NCBI RefSeq assembly: GCF_017743865.1
Contig: NZ_JAGHRJ010000005.1
Location: 124,001 to 188,000, forward strand
Reading direction: 5' to 3'
Length of the DNA stretch: 64,000 bases
DNA from: Labrenzia sp. R4_2
GTDB taxonomy: Bacteria > Pseudomonadota > Alphaproteobacteria > Rhizobiales > Stappiaceae
The position numbers and the translations under genes are program-made. Positions 45,650-54,727 of the stretch are shown here, piece by piece; position 1 is the stretch's first letter; each line of letters opens with the position of its first letter. The notes beneath the pieces are model-generated. The model did no database searches and had not been told where the DNA came from. It worked only from the letters and a program-made list of their open reading frames with translations.

Positions 45650-46105
45650 ATGACTTCAGTACTTTTCGTCTGCCTTGGCAACATCTGCCGTTCACCGCTC
45701 GCCGAAGGGGTTTTTCGCGCCACAGTGGAAAATGCCGGATTGAGCGATCGCTTTCTAATTGATTCAGCTGGAACGGGCGCTTGGCACGCAGGAGACCCGC
45801 CGGATCCCCGATCGATTGAAGTTGCCGCTCGGCACGGAATTGACTTGACCGCACAGCGCGCCCGTCAGGTGACGAATGGCGATTTCACGCAGTTTGATTT
45901 CATCTTGGCGATGGACTCAAACAACCTGAGCACGCTAAAATCACGCACCAGGAAAGACCATCCCGGCCTGCGTATGTTCCTGAACTCACCGCCCACCGAT
46001 GTGCCAGATCCTTATTATGGCGGCGAGGATGGTTTCGAACGGGTCTACCAAATGATTGATGGTGGCAGCCGATCCTTGCTGACCGCTTTGAAGGCGCATT
46101 TGTGA
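45650..46105 (+). CDS. Low-molecular-weight protein tyrosine phosphatase
   Basis: 151 residues. The catalytic loop VCLGNICRSPLAEG (C8, R14 of the C-x5-R motif, S15) opens the protein. The general acid lies in DPYYGGEDGFERVY near residue 120, with the typical tyrosine pair. Not linked to capsule genes here, so the role may be general. A stand-alone gene, divergent from the cyclase gene. Confidence 0.93.
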   Translation: MTSVLFVCLGNICRSPLAEGVFRATVENAGLSDRFLIDSAGTGAWHAGDPPDPRSIEVAARHGIDLTAQRARQVTNGDFTQFDFILAMDSNNLSTLKSRTRKDHPGLRMFLNSPPTDVPDPYYGGEDGFERVYQMIDGGSRSLLTALKAHL

Positions 46106-46185
46106 CGTTCGAACCAAGAGGTTCATAAATCCGTCTCAGTCGCTGCGCTATTCAGAAATTGATCGTTTCAATTTCTGGCGCTGAA

Positions 46186-46446
46186 ATGAAAATCCTGTGG
46201 TGGTCACTGGCCGCTGTTCTCATCCTGCTCGGCCTGGCGACCGTATGGTTGCCGATCCCGACTGGCGTCCCGCTCTTGGCGCTCGGCAGTGTGGTCATCA
46301 TCGGCACAAGCCGGAGCGCAGCCCGCCACCTGCGCAAACGCCGCAAGTCAGCACCGCACCTGAATGGCATGATCACCTGGGTGGAAGACCGGTCGCCATT
46401 GCGATTTGCCCGGATCCTCAAACGCACACGGCCGAGAAAAAAGTGA
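46186..46446 (+). CDS. Small membrane protein, PGPGW-like
   Basis: 86 residues from the ATG at 46186 (a longer ATG at 46159 adds nine residues). It has two hydrophobic stretches at about residues 3-21 and 24-43 broken by LPIPTGVPLLALG, then a basic tail with RSAARHLRKRRKSAP. The helix-turn-helix loop resembles the PGPGW-type small membrane proteins. Function unknown. It lies between the tyrosine phosphatase and a convergent PAP2 phosphatase. Confidence 0.6.
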   Translation: MKILWWSLAAVLILLGLATVWLPIPTGVPLLALGSVVIIGTSRSAARHLRKRRKSAPHLNGMITWVEDRSPLRFARILKRTRPRKK

Positions 46447-46459
46447 CCCCTTAGGCTCT

Positions 46460-47317
46460 CTAGCTCTCCGACTGTGCGCTCCCGGAACCACGAAGGGCTT
46501 GACGCAACCGGACAAGAAGCCGTTTTGCCAAACGATGCAGCCGACGGCCGTTTCGGGTGAACCACTCGTCCAGCCCCTGATCCGTCATTAGGGGCGGTTT
46601 TTTCAAATATAGCAGCCAATAAACGCTCAGGATCACAAGGAACGTCAGCCCCCAGGACAACATGGTGTCGGAGAAGAAATGCCCGCCAAAGGCGACCCGG
46701 TTGATTGACAGGATCAGACACAGCGGCAGCACAAATGCGAGAACCGCCTTCCGCCAAGAAGCCGGAACCAGAAACGCCATTGTCACGAGCCAGATACCCG
46801 CAGCCCCTTCGCCGGACGTAAACGAGCAATTCCGTTCGCAGTAATCAGTCATTTTCCAGACTGGTTGAAACGGCAACTCCCCGCCAAACTCTTCAATCGA
46901 GCGCGGCCGTGGGCGACCCCAGTTGTCCTTCAGGATCGAGTTGACCAGGATGCCCGGTCCCAGGATCAATGTGGAGATGAGAAACACCGGCTTTCGCAGC
47001 GGCACGATTGGAGGTCGGCCCGGCAGCAACAACTTGATCACCAAAATGGCCACCGAACAGATGGCGATCGTTTGAACCAGATACGGTCCAAGATGCCGGA
47101 CTTTTTGCAGGAACGGATTGTGTTGCGCCCAAAAGCCATCCGTTTGACTGTAGAAAAGACCGCTTACCCACAAGTCGGTTCGGGGAAAGGCCAGAAAAAA
47201 CGCAGACACCAGAGCCACATAGGCGATGGTGGCCAAGAACGGATGTGCGATGCACCAGGCAACAGCTTTGCTTGAGGCAATCTTCTGGATATGCTTTGTC
47301 AAACGCGTGTCGATCAT
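46460..47317 (-). CDS. PAP2-family membrane phosphatase
   Basis: 285 residues with about six helices. The three phosphatase motifs are present: KDNWGRPRPRS (KxxxxxxRP), CSFTSGEGAAG (with SGE in place of the usual SGH) and NRVAFGGHFFSDT (SRxxxxxHxxxD-like). These proteins remove phosphate from membrane lipids, e.g. lipid A or undecaprenyl pyrophosphate. The SGE variant and the CSFTSGE context resemble LpxE/LpxF-like lipid A phosphatases. Exact lipid unknown. Confidence 0.85.
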   Translation of the reverse strand: MIDTRLTKHIQKIASSKAVAWCIAHPFLATIAYVALVSAFFLAFPRTDLWVSGLFYSQTDGFWAQHNPFLQKVRHLGPYLVQTIAICSVAILVIKLLLPGRPPIVPLRKPVFLISTLILGPGILVNSILKDNWGRPRPRSIEEFGGELPFQPVWKMTDYCERNCSFTSGEGAAGIWLVTMAFLVPASWRKAVLAFVLPLCLILSINRVAFGGHFFSDTMLSWGLTFLVILSVYWLLYLKKPPLMTDQGLDEWFTRNGRRLHRLAKRLLVRLRQALRGSGSAQSES

Positions 47318-47403
47318 GGCCGCTGTTTACCGCATCCCTGTTGCGCATCCAATCCTTTCCTGCCGTTTTCTCCGGCGTGCTTCATGAAAAACTCGATCGC
47401 TCC

Positions 47404-48063
47404 ATGACCACTGACCCGAAACTCCAGTCCAACGTTGTTCAACTGCATGCGTCAAAGCAGCCGACAATCGAGTTCTGGTACGAATTCGGCTCTACTTACA
47501 GTTACTTGTCTGCAATGCGGATTGAAACACAGGCGCGGGATGCCGGGGTAAACGTATCCTGGAGACCATTCTTGCTTGGCCCGATTTTCAAGAAGAGCGG
47601 CTGGGACACGTCGCCGTTCAACCTTTATCCGGCCAAAGGCCGTTACATGTGGCGGGATATGGAGCGCCAATGCGCCCGGTATGGCCTGCCGCTGACTATC
47701 CCGGATCCATTTCCTCAGGCCGGATTGCTGGCCGCGCGGATTGCTCAGGCAGGGCGGACACAGCCTTGGATCGGCGACTTCACGCGCGCCGTTTTTGTTG
47801 CCGAGTTCGGCAGCGGTGAGGACATTTCCGATGAAGCCTTTTTGGCGCACCTCCTCCTGGAGGCAGGCGCTCCTGCCAAGGACGTTCTTGAGGCTGCTAA
47901 ATCGCCAGAAGTAAAGGACGCGTTGCGCGCATCTGTCGGCGAAGCGGAAGAAAAAGGTATTTTCGGTGCACCCAGTTTCGTGCTTCAAAATGGCGAACTG
48001 TTCTGGGGCGATGATCGCCTCGCCGATGCGCTCGAAATGGCAACAGAGATCGCAAAAGCCTAG
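47404..48063 (+). CDS. DsbA-family, 2-hydroxychromene-2-carboxylate isomerase-like protein
   Basis: 219 residues from the ATG at 47404; no upstream homology supports the open extension to 47245. A thioredoxin-fold protein of the kappa-GST/HCCA isomerase type: IEFWYEFGSTYSYLSAMRI near the N-terminus, with a Ser where GSH enzymes act, GAPSFVLQNGELFWGDDRL at the end. In other bacteria such enzymes act on aromatic degradation intermediates or use glutathione. No catabolic cluster surrounds it, so the substrate is open. Confidence 0.85.
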   Translation: MTTDPKLQSNVVQLHASKQPTIEFWYEFGSTYSYLSAMRIETQARDAGVNVSWRPFLLGPIFKKSGWDTSPFNLYPAKGRYMWRDMERQCARYGLPLTIPDPFPQAGLLAARIAQAGRTQPWIGDFTRAVFVAEFGSGEDISDEAFLAHLLLEAGAPAKDVLEAAKSPEVKDALRASVGEAEEKGIFGAPSFVLQNGELFWGDDRLADALEMATEIAKA

Positions 48064-48094
48064 AGACCACACCGCTGCCCGTCTCGACGACTGG

Positions 48095-49408
48095 TTAGAT
48101 CCAGTGAACACTCTTGAGTTGCTGCGCTCTTACGAGGACATCGTAAAGAGCAGACGGCGCCAGCGGCTTGCCCAACCCCTCCATAAATCCAGCCTTGCGC
48201 AGTAAGTCATCGCCGAAGGCTTCCAGAGCTGCAGTAACCGCTATGAGCGGCAACTCCTCCGCCGGCCGGTTTCGGCGCAGCTCCTGGGCAACTTCAAGAC
48301 CACCCATGCCGGGCATGTGAAGATCCAGGAGAACGGCCCCGTATTCCTTCTCCAGAGCCAGTCTAATCGCATTTTCGCCCGAATGAGCAATGTCGGAGGT
48401 CACGCCAAAGGACTCTAACAAGGCAGCCAAGAGGCGGCAATTGGTTTCATTGTCGTCCACGATTAGGACATGGTCAGGAAGTTCATTGTCTTCCGCGCCC
48501 GCCTTTGAAGCAATCTTGGCAACTTTAAACCCGGGCGCGGCCGGCCTTACAGGAATTTGCACTTCGAAGCGGCTGCCGCCCGCCTCCGGGGAGGAGTGGT
48601 TCAAGACACCGCCCATTTGCCGGACCGTTTGGGCAATTCCCCAAAGACCAAGACCGCTGCCCGGTGTGTTTTCCCGAGCTCTGCGCCCTCGCACAAAAGG
48701 ACGGAACAGATCATCCCGTTCCGTTGGATCAATACCAGGTCCTGTGTCTGTGATGGAGAGGCTCACCCAGTAGGCGTCTGCAGTGCTCGCATTCGATTGC
48801 TCGGAGGATCCAAGCTGCTTTTCAGGAAACGGACAGGAAATCACCTCAAGACTGATCCCGCCTCTCTCCGTGTACTTGATCGCATTGTCAAGCAAGGCAG
48901 AGACAGCCCGTCTGAGCTGGCCAGCAGCACCAGTCTGGCACGCGCCAGCCGTGTCCTGAAGCCGGACCGTGAGTTTCAGGCCTTTTTTCTCGGCAGCCAC
49001 ACGAAACAGATCTGCACAATCGTGAACAAGTGATGATATTGAAACGGCTGCATCTTCGCCCGCATCCCCAGGAGCTGCGTCCGTAATCAATTCCGTTGTC
49101 ATCTGCTCGAGAGAGTCGATGGCCCTCATGAGCACGGACAGTTGCTCTGATTGCGCATCATTCAAAGGCCCTGTTTCAATCAGTTCAGCTGTCAGCCGCA
49201 TGGCGCCCAAGGGCGTGCGCAAATCATGCGCCAGAAGCGCAAGATTGACACTGTCCTCATCGTATTCAGCCATTCGGCGCGACCCCAATTCAAAACGGAT
49301 GGCATCAGGGGCTTGCGTCCCGATCTCCAGCGAACCAGTATGACAGACTTGCTTACCTTCCCCGCTGGCCGGTGTCCACCAGCCATGCTCAAGCCCCGTC
49401 AAAGGCAT
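48095..49408 (-). CDS. Hybrid histidine kinase without sensor domain (HisKA-HATPase-REC)
   Basis: 437 residues, or 392 from ATG 49273 (MAEYDED). There is no membrane helix or PAS domain. HisKA has the phosphorylated H61 in LLAHDLRTPLGAM. The ATPase part shows LLDNAIKYTERGG, DTGPGIDP and GSGLGLWGI. The C-terminal receiver domain has LIVDDNETNC, LLDLHMPGMGG and the Lys in GLGKPLAP. A soluble hybrid kinase probably takes its input from a partner protein. The ATG at 49408 overlaps the opposite-strand ATG of the AEC gene in one CATG, so the shorter start is more likely. Confidence 0.85.
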   Translation of the reverse strand: MPLTGLEHGWWTPASGEGKQVCHTGSLEIGTQAPDAIRFELGSRRMAEYDEDSVNLALLAHDLRTPLGAMRLTAELIETGPLNDAQSEQLSVLMRAIDSLEQMTTELITDAAPGDAGEDAAVSISSLVHDCADLFRVAAEKKGLKLTVRLQDTAGACQTGAAGQLRRAVSALLDNAIKYTERGGISLEVISCPFPEKQLGSSEQSNASTADAYWVSLSITDTGPGIDPTERDDLFRPFVRGRRARENTPGSGLGLWGIAQTVRQMGGVLNHSSPEAGGSRFEVQIPVRPAAPGFKVAKIASKAGAEDNELPDHVLIVDDNETNCRLLAALLESFGVTSDIAHSGENAIRLALEKEYGAVLLDLHMPGMGGLEVAQELRRNRPAEELPLIAVTAALEAFGDDLLRKAGFMEGLGKPLAPSALYDVLVRAQQLKSVHWI

Positions 49409-50372
49409 GTTTGTTCAAACACTCACAATCGTCGCCCCTGTCTTTCTGCTGATCGGCTTTGGATACGGCCTGGCCCGAACCAAAATCCTCAGCATGAAGG
49501 TAAGCGAAGCGCTCGGCGAATTTGTCTATGTGGTCGCCATTCCGATCCTGATTTTCCGGACGCTTGTGACAGCAGATCTGTCGGCAGGACTGCCATGGGC
49601 GCTTTGGGCGAGTTATTTTCTCGGGATCGCGTGCGCCTGGACACTTGGAACTCTCGTCATTCGCAAAGGCTTCGGGCGCGATGCCCGTGCCGGTGCGATC
49701 GGAGCGATCTCGGCGGCCTTTGCAAATACAATTCTGGTCGGCCTGCCGCTGGTCGCAGCGGTTTACGGAGATGACGGCCTGATCCCCTTGCTGCTCATCG
49801 TTTCCATTCACCTGGCTTTTATGACCGTTTTGATGGCGATTGTTATGGAGCGGGCCGCTGCCCATGACAGCGGCGGGGAAAGCCCGCCGGTACTGACCTT
49901 GATTAAAAGCGCCGCGAAGAGCCTGATCCGCAATCCGCTTGTGATCACCATAATCGCCGCGTTCTGCTGGCGCATGACCGGGTTTGACCTGCCGTCTTTG
50001 GCCAGTGATCTGCTGAACCGGATCGGGGCAACCGCACTACCACTCGCCCTGATTTCGCTGGGTATGAGCCTTGTTCAATATGGCATGCGCGGCAACATAC
50101 TGCCCGGGCTGGTTCTGTCAGCGATCAAGATTGTTATCATGCCGGCAACCGTGTTCTCGCTGGGGTATTTTGTCTTCAACTTGCCACCGCTCTGGGTGGC
50201 GGTCTCCACTTTGACGGCTGCCTGCCCAACCGGCATCAATGCCTATGTTTTCGCGAACAAATATGGCACCGGTCACGCTATGTCAGCGAACGCGATCACC
50301 GTAACCACGGCACTCGCCGTTTTAACGACAAGTCTCTGGATCTGGTTCCTGGAGTATGTGCTCGGGATGTAG
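49407..50372 (+). CDS. AEC (auxin efflux carrier) family transporter
   Basis: 321 residues with about ten helices in two halves. The opening TIVAPVFLLIGFGYGLARTKIL and the PTGINAYVFANKYG segment near the C-terminus are hallmarks of the bacterial AEC/PIN-like family, such as malate and malonate carriers. The substrate is not predictable. It is divergent from the hybrid kinase and convergent with gluQ. Confidence 0.88.
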   Translation: MFVQTLTIVAPVFLLIGFGYGLARTKILSMKVSEALGEFVYVVAIPILIFRTLVTADLSAGLPWALWASYFLGIACAWTLGTLVIRKGFGRDARAGAIGAISAAFANTILVGLPLVAAVYGDDGLIPLLLIVSIHLAFMTVLMAIVMERAAAHDSGGESPPVLTLIKSAAKSLIRNPLVITIIAAFCWRMTGFDLPSLASDLLNRIGATALPLALISLGMSLVQYGMRGNILPGLVLSAIKIVIMPATVFSLGYFVFNLPPLWVAVSTLTAACPTGINAYVFANKYGTGHAMSANAITVTTALAVLTTSLWIWFLEYVLGM

Positions 50373-50388
50373 TGAATAAGGCAGAGCA

Positions 50389-51273
50389 TTAGAGCCCAAT
50401 ACGCTTGCGAAGATCCGCATGGGTCACGCCGGTTTCCCGCAAGGATCGCAGGCTTGTATCCCGGTTTGACTTGGACAATTTGCGGCCATCGTCACCAAGG
50501 ATCAGCCGGTGGTGGCGGTAGCGCGGCTCCGGCAGGTCCAGCAAATGTTGCAAAACGCGGTGGACGCTTGTTGCTGCATAAAGGTCCTGGCCGCGCAGCA
50601 CATCCGTGATTTCCTGGCGCGCGTCATCGACGACAACGGAGAGGTGATAGCTGGTAGGCGTGTCTTTCCGGGCCAGAACTACATCGCCCCAGGCAGCGGC
50701 ATCAACGGCGATGGATTTCGCTGGCTCGAACAACGCAGGACCTTCCGCCCCATACTCCTGCCAGGTGAGCGGTTCTCCGATGCGGCTCAGAGCCGCCTTC
50801 ATATCAAGCCGGAGGGCAAAGGGCGCATCACTCTGAGACCGTTGTTGTATTTCCTCTTCGCTCAGAACCGCATCGTCTCCGGGATAAAGCGGCGCGCCAT
50901 CCGGATCCCGTGGCCAAGGGCTGCCCTTTTCTTCGTGACCCGCGACGAAGCGCTTGATCTCGGCCCGCGTCAGGTAAGCCGGATAGACCAGCCCGAGGTC
51001 CTGAAGCTTTTCCAGCGCCGACCGGTAGTGCGGAAAGGCTTCCGACTGACGCAACACCGGCTCATCAAGCGGAACCCCAAGCCATGCCAGATCCTCAAAC
51101 ATATCCCGTTCCAGCTCAGGCGTGCACCGGGTCTGATCGATGTCTTCGACACGCACCAGGAACCGGCCATGCAACGCCACTGCCGCGCGGGCATTCAGCA
51201 AAGCCGACAAGGCATGGCCAAGATGCAGATGGCCATTCGGAGATGGCGCGAAACGAAAGACGGGCTCAGTCAT
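50389..51273 (-). CDS. gluQ: Glutamyl-Q tRNA(Asp) synthetase, zinc-less variant
   Basis: 294 residues from ATG 51273; a paralogue of the glutamyl-tRNA synthetase catalytic domain that glutamylates queuosine in tRNA(Asp). Motifs: FAPSPNGHLHLGHAL at residues 8-22 and KLSKSNRD near residue 269. There is no anticodon-binding domain, as the family requires. At the site where the E. coli enzyme has its zinc-binding cysteines, this protein reads PAYLTRAE (98-105) and YPGD, so the cysteines are replaced. It converges with the AEC gene and lies divergent from the glycosylase gene. Confidence 0.92.
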   Translation of the reverse strand: MTEPVFRFAPSPNGHLHLGHALSALLNARAAVALHGRFLVRVEDIDQTRCTPELERDMFEDLAWLGVPLDEPVLRQSEAFPHYRSALEKLQDLGLVYPAYLTRAEIKRFVAGHEEKGSPWPRDPDGAPLYPGDDAVLSEEEIQQRSQSDAPFALRLDMKAALSRIGEPLTWQEYGAEGPALFEPAKSIAVDAAAWGDVVLARKDTPTSYHLSVVVDDARQEITDVLRGQDLYAATSVHRVLQHLLDLPEPRYRHHRLILGDDGRKLSKSNRDTSLRSLRETGVTHADLRKRIGL

Positions 51274-51376
51274 GAAGTTTGAGAACGGTTGATTGGAAGC
51301 TGCGGGTCTTTTACGGCTAACCGTTCCTATCATTCCAAAGCCCTTGCGCAAGCGTGGAGGTCGTCGAAGTCCCGTG

Positions 51377-52018
51377 ATGAAGCCAATTCACACAGAAGAT
51401 GACTTGAACCGGGGGCTTTCGGAGCTTCTTACTGCAAATCCACGCTTGCAGAGCATTTCTGAGATGGCAGGTCCTTTGCCCCTGCGCCGCCGGCCAGCTG
51501 ACTTTGAAGGATTGGCGCACATCATCACCGGCCAGCAGGTCTCCGTTGCCAGCGCGAGCGCAATCTTTGCCCGCTTGCAGACCTTGGTCACGCCATTGAC
51601 CGCTGAGAACCTGTCCTGCTTTAGCGATGAAGATCTGGCCGCAGTTGGCTTGTCCAAACCCAAAATCCGAACTCTGCGCGCCGTAACAACAGCGTGTCAG
51701 AACGGCCTCGATTTGGCGGGGCTGGCAACTGCCCCAGCCGAATACGCGCACACCCAATTGTGTGAGATCAAAGGGATCGGGCGATGGACGGCCGACATAT
51801 TTCTTCTCTTTTGCGCAGGCCACCCGGACATTTTTCCAAGCGGAGATCTTGCCCTTCAAATCGCTGTTCGTGACGCGTTCGAACTCAGTGAAAAGCCGGA
51901 CGTAAAAACACTGGACCGGATTGCGACAGATTGGGCACCTAACAGAGGCGTGGCAGCACGGTTGTTCTGGGCCTGGTACCGTGTACAGAAACAAGGCAAG
52001 GAAACCCTCCCGGTCTAA
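51377..52018 (+). CDS. DNA-3-methyladenine glycosylase II (AlkA-like)
   Basis: 213 residues. HhH-GPD glycosylase: GLAHIITGQQVSVASASAIFARL near residues 45-67, helix-hairpin-helix LCEIKGIGRWTADIFLLF, and catalytic Asp157 in FPSGDLALQ. It removes alkylated bases from DNA. It lacks the N-terminal beta domain of E. coli AlkA and the 4Fe-4S cluster of MutY. I chose the ATG at 51377; upstream in-frame sequence overlaps the divergent gluQ promoter and has no homology. Confidence 0.9.
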   Translation: MKPIHTEDDLNRGLSELLTANPRLQSISEMAGPLPLRRRPADFEGLAHIITGQQVSVASASAIFARLQTLVTPLTAENLSCFSDEDLAAVGLSKPKIRTLRAVTTACQNGLDLAGLATAPAEYAHTQLCEIKGIGRWTADIFLLFCAGHPDIFPSGDLALQIAVRDAFELSEKPDVKTLDRIATDWAPNRGVAARLFWAWYRVQKQGKETLPV

Positions 52019-52108
52019 TCGAAAACCATCGATCTGAGATACATTGCCCGTAAAGACTTCTGCGCTAAGGCTTCAGGACAAGGTCTCCAGAGCGATTTCG
52101 GTGGTGCA

Positions 52109-52636
52109 ATGAGAACTGTTGTCTGTTTCTTCGCGATTCTATTTGGGTTTGTCCTGACACCCGCTTTTGCCAGCGAACCGCTCTCAGCATCTGAAAACAG
52201 ATGGGCACGAATGTCGAACGCCTGCCAGATTGAGCTTGGCCTCTCGGCAGACCAATGCGGCTGCATTTTCACCAAGTCACTGGACACAAGTCTTTCCAAC
52301 GTCGATCTCTCATTTTACTACGCCAACGAACCGGGCCGCCTGTCTGCGCAGGCGCTCGCCAAGTTGAATGAACTTCGCCAAATCTGCACAACAGACGGGA
52401 CGGCCGGTGGCTCAGGTCAGCCAAGTGAACACACCGCCTTGTGTGAGAGTAAAAGCAATATGGACGGGCCCCGTTGCAGCTGTTTCTTGCGAAAAACCAC
52501 CGCGGCCAACTACGCATCCAATGATGTTGAAATGTTCCTGCGCGGGCGTGCATCGAAGGTGAGCGACTTCAGCCTCTACACCGAGATGACCATGCATCTT
52601 CTGGATTGCGAGAAGGAAGTCATTCAAGGCCGTTAA
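52109..52636 (+). CDS. Small secreted cysteine-rich protein of unknown function
   Basis: 175 residues. A signal peptide (VCFFAILFGFVLTPAFA) with cleavage near residue 21. The mature part has eight cysteines spaced as pairs: NACQIELGLSADQCGCIF, then CTTDGTA, TALCES, PRCSCFLR and LDCEK. Such a pattern suggests several disulfides. The family is not known to me. Its 3' end overlaps the convergent hydrolase gene by 17 bases. It stands behind alkA but with its own likely promoter. Confidence 0.7.
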   Translation: MRTVVCFFAILFGFVLTPAFASEPLSASENRWARMSNACQIELGLSADQCGCIFTKSLDTSLSNVDLSFYYANEPGRLSAQALAKLNELRQICTTDGTAGGSGQPSEHTALCESKSNMDGPRCSCFLRKTTAANYASNDVEMFLRGRASKVSDFSLYTEMTMHLLDCEKEVIQGR

Positions 52637-53462
52637 GGCTCCGCCAATCAGAATCCGTAAGCCGCTCGCCAAGGGCCTTTAGGAGGACACGGACCCAAAT
52701 CATGGAAGCGGCAGACCGGATCAGCAACTCGATGTCTTCTGGCCGCGACAAACGGTGATCACCGTCCGGAACAACTGTAAACGTGACATCATCTTGTGGC
52801 AGAGCCTGCACCAGCCGTTCCGCATGACCAAGTGGAACATCCGGGTCCAGCGCACCTTGCAGGATCGTCACCGGCACCCCGATCTGAAGAGGGCTGCCGA
52901 ACAGCAAATGAGACCGCCCGTCTTCGATCAACTTGCGGGTAATGACATAAGGATCATCGCTGTAGTCGGACGGCTGCTCCCAGCGTCCGTCCTGCAGGAT
53001 CGCCGCGCGAATTTCGTCCGAGAACCGCTCTTTCCACATTAGCTCCTCTGTGAAGTCAGTCGCAGGCGCGATCAAAATCAAACCCTTGATCCGGCTTGTT
53101 TCCTTGCGTGAGAGGGCCAGGAGAAGAGCAATCCAGCCGCCCATGGACGAGCCGACAAGGATGGTTTCGCCGCTCGTGCAGGTGTCGAACACCGCCTCGG
53201 CTTCCTCAAGCCAATCGGACACGCACGCCTCTTCAAATGCGCCTTCTGAAAGTCCGTGCCCGGAATAATCAAAGCGAACCGCTTCCTGCCCCCGCTCCCG
53301 AGCAAATGCAGACAGGGCCTCAGCCTTGGTTCCGCTCATGTCAGACTTGAAACCCGACAGCCACAGGAGACCGGGCGATCTTCCTGCATCTTTCCGGACA
53401 GCGATTTTCCGCCTCTGACCGTTTTTTCCGACCTCAATGAATTGCGGTTCCGCCGCGCCCAT
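52620..53462 (-). CDS. Alpha/beta hydrolase, ABHD10-like
   Basis: 280 residues from ATG 53462; 299 from ATG 53519. Serine hydrolase fold: FDYSGHGLS, nucleophile elbow VGSSMGGWIALLLAL (Ser), acid in ALDPDVPLG and terminal His in PDGDHRLSR. The LWLSGFKSDMSGTKAEAL start resembles the ABHD10/serine aminopeptidase-S33 group. Substrate unknown. The final 17 bases overlap the convergent secreted-protein gene. It is divergent from the glycosyltransferase. Confidence 0.85.
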   Translation of the reverse strand: MGAAEPQFIEVGKNGQRRKIAVRKDAGRSPGLLWLSGFKSDMSGTKAEALSAFARERGQEAVRFDYSGHGLSEGAFEEACVSDWLEEAEAVFDTCTSGETILVGSSMGGWIALLLALSRKETSRIKGLILIAPATDFTEELMWKERFSDEIRAAILQDGRWEQPSDYSDDPYVITRKLIEDGRSHLLFGSPLQIGVPVTILQGALDPDVPLGHAERLVQALPQDDVTFTVVPDGDHRLSRPEDIELLIRSAASMIWVRVLLKALGERLTDSDWRSLNGLE

Positions 53463-53545
53463 ACTATGGCTCTCTTTCAGTTTCTTCTGCTGGTGTCCTT
53501 TGGCACAGCCATCCGTCATTTAAAAGACCGCCCGGAGCCCTGCTG

Positions 53546-54718
53546 GTGTCCCTGCCCACCGCCCCAACCGTATTGCAAGTGATCCCCGACTTGAACTCCG
53601 GGGGCGCGGAACGCACCACTGTCGATATTGCCCGCGCTCTTATCGCTGCAGGTGGAACAGCGCTCGTCGCCAGTCAGGGCGGGCAGATGGTGCGCGAGTT
53701 GGAAGATATTGGCGCACAGCATTTCACATTGCCGGTCAAATCGAAAAACCCGATCACTCTTTGGAAAAATGCCGGCCTGTTGAGCGATCTGATCCGCGCG
53801 CAGGACGTTGACATCATTCACGCCCGAAGCCGGGCTCCGGCATGGTCTTCGCTCTTTGCCGCCCGGCGGACACACATTCCGTTCGTCACCACCTATCACG
53901 GCAGCTACAGCCAATCGAATGCGGTCAAAGGGCTTTACAATTCAATCATGGCTCGCGGCGACACCGTCATTGCGAACTCAAAATACATCGCCGATCTCAT
54001 TTCCGACCGGCACCCGTTTGCAAAAGATCGCATCACCGTGATCCATCGCGGCTCGGATTTGAAAGGTCTCGCGCCGGAAAACGTCAGTGCCCTTCGCCGG
54101 CAGGCCCTGAAAGACAGTTGGGGTGTTCCCACAGGCCGCCCGATCATCATGAACATGGCCCGCCTGACGAGCTGGAAAGGCCAGAAGGTGTTGATCGAGG
54201 CCATGGGCACGCTGAAGGCCTCGGGGGTAACGGCACCGATTGCCATCCTTGCCGGCGATGCTCAAGGCCGAGACGGTTATGTGGCAGAGTTGAAGCAGTT
54301 GATTGCCGATTGGAACCTGCAGGATCAGGTCCGGCTGGTCGGCCATTGCGCGGACGTGCCGGCGGCCATGGCGCTGTCGGATCTTGCCGTTGTCGCCTCG
54401 ATCGAACCGGAAGCCTTCGGCCGAGCCGCTGTTGAAGCACAAGCGGCCCGTGTTCCAGTCATCGTTTCTGACCTTGGCGCAGTGCCCGAAACCGTGCTGG
54501 CACCGCCCGATGCTGCAGAAAAAGACCGCACCGGATGGCGCGTTCTGCCTGGTGACAGCGATGCGCTGGCCTCGACGATCAAGACTGCGCTTGCACTATC
54601 AGCAGAAGACCGGCTCGCACTGACAGGCCGGGGCCTGACCCATGCGAGCCGGAATTTTACCGTCGAAACAATGTGCGCCAAGACGCTCGACGTTTACGCC
54701 AAGCTGATGAATCGCTGA
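53546..54718 (+). CDS. GT4-family glycosyltransferase
   Basis: 390 residues starting at GTG 53546, with GGAG nine bases upstream. GT-B fold: VIPDLNSGGAERTTVDIARAL at the N-terminus is the acceptor-side signature. The C-terminal half has ARLTSWKGQKVLIEA and the E-x7-E donor motif EPEAFGRAAVEAQA. This type adds a sugar to lipopolysaccharide or other envelope glycans. It stands alone between the hydrolase and the chemoreceptor. Confidence 0.9.
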   Translation: MSLPTAPTVLQVIPDLNSGGAERTTVDIARALIAAGGTALVASQGGQMVRELEDIGAQHFTLPVKSKNPITLWKNAGLLSDLIRAQDVDIIHARSRAPAWSSLFAARRTHIPFVTTYHGSYSQSNAVKGLYNSIMARGDTVIANSKYIADLISDRHPFAKDRITVIHRGSDLKGLAPENVSALRRQALKDSWGVPTGRPIIMNMARLTSWKGQKVLIEAMGTLKASGVTAPIAILAGDAQGRDGYVAELKQLIADWNLQDQVRLVGHCADVPAAMALSDLAVVASIEPEAFGRAAVEAQAARVPVIVSDLGAVPETVLAPPDAAEKDRTGWRVLPGDSDALASTIKTALALSAEDRLALTGRGLTHASRNFTVETMCAKTLDVYAKLMNR

Positions 54719-54727
54719 CCGTTCCGT

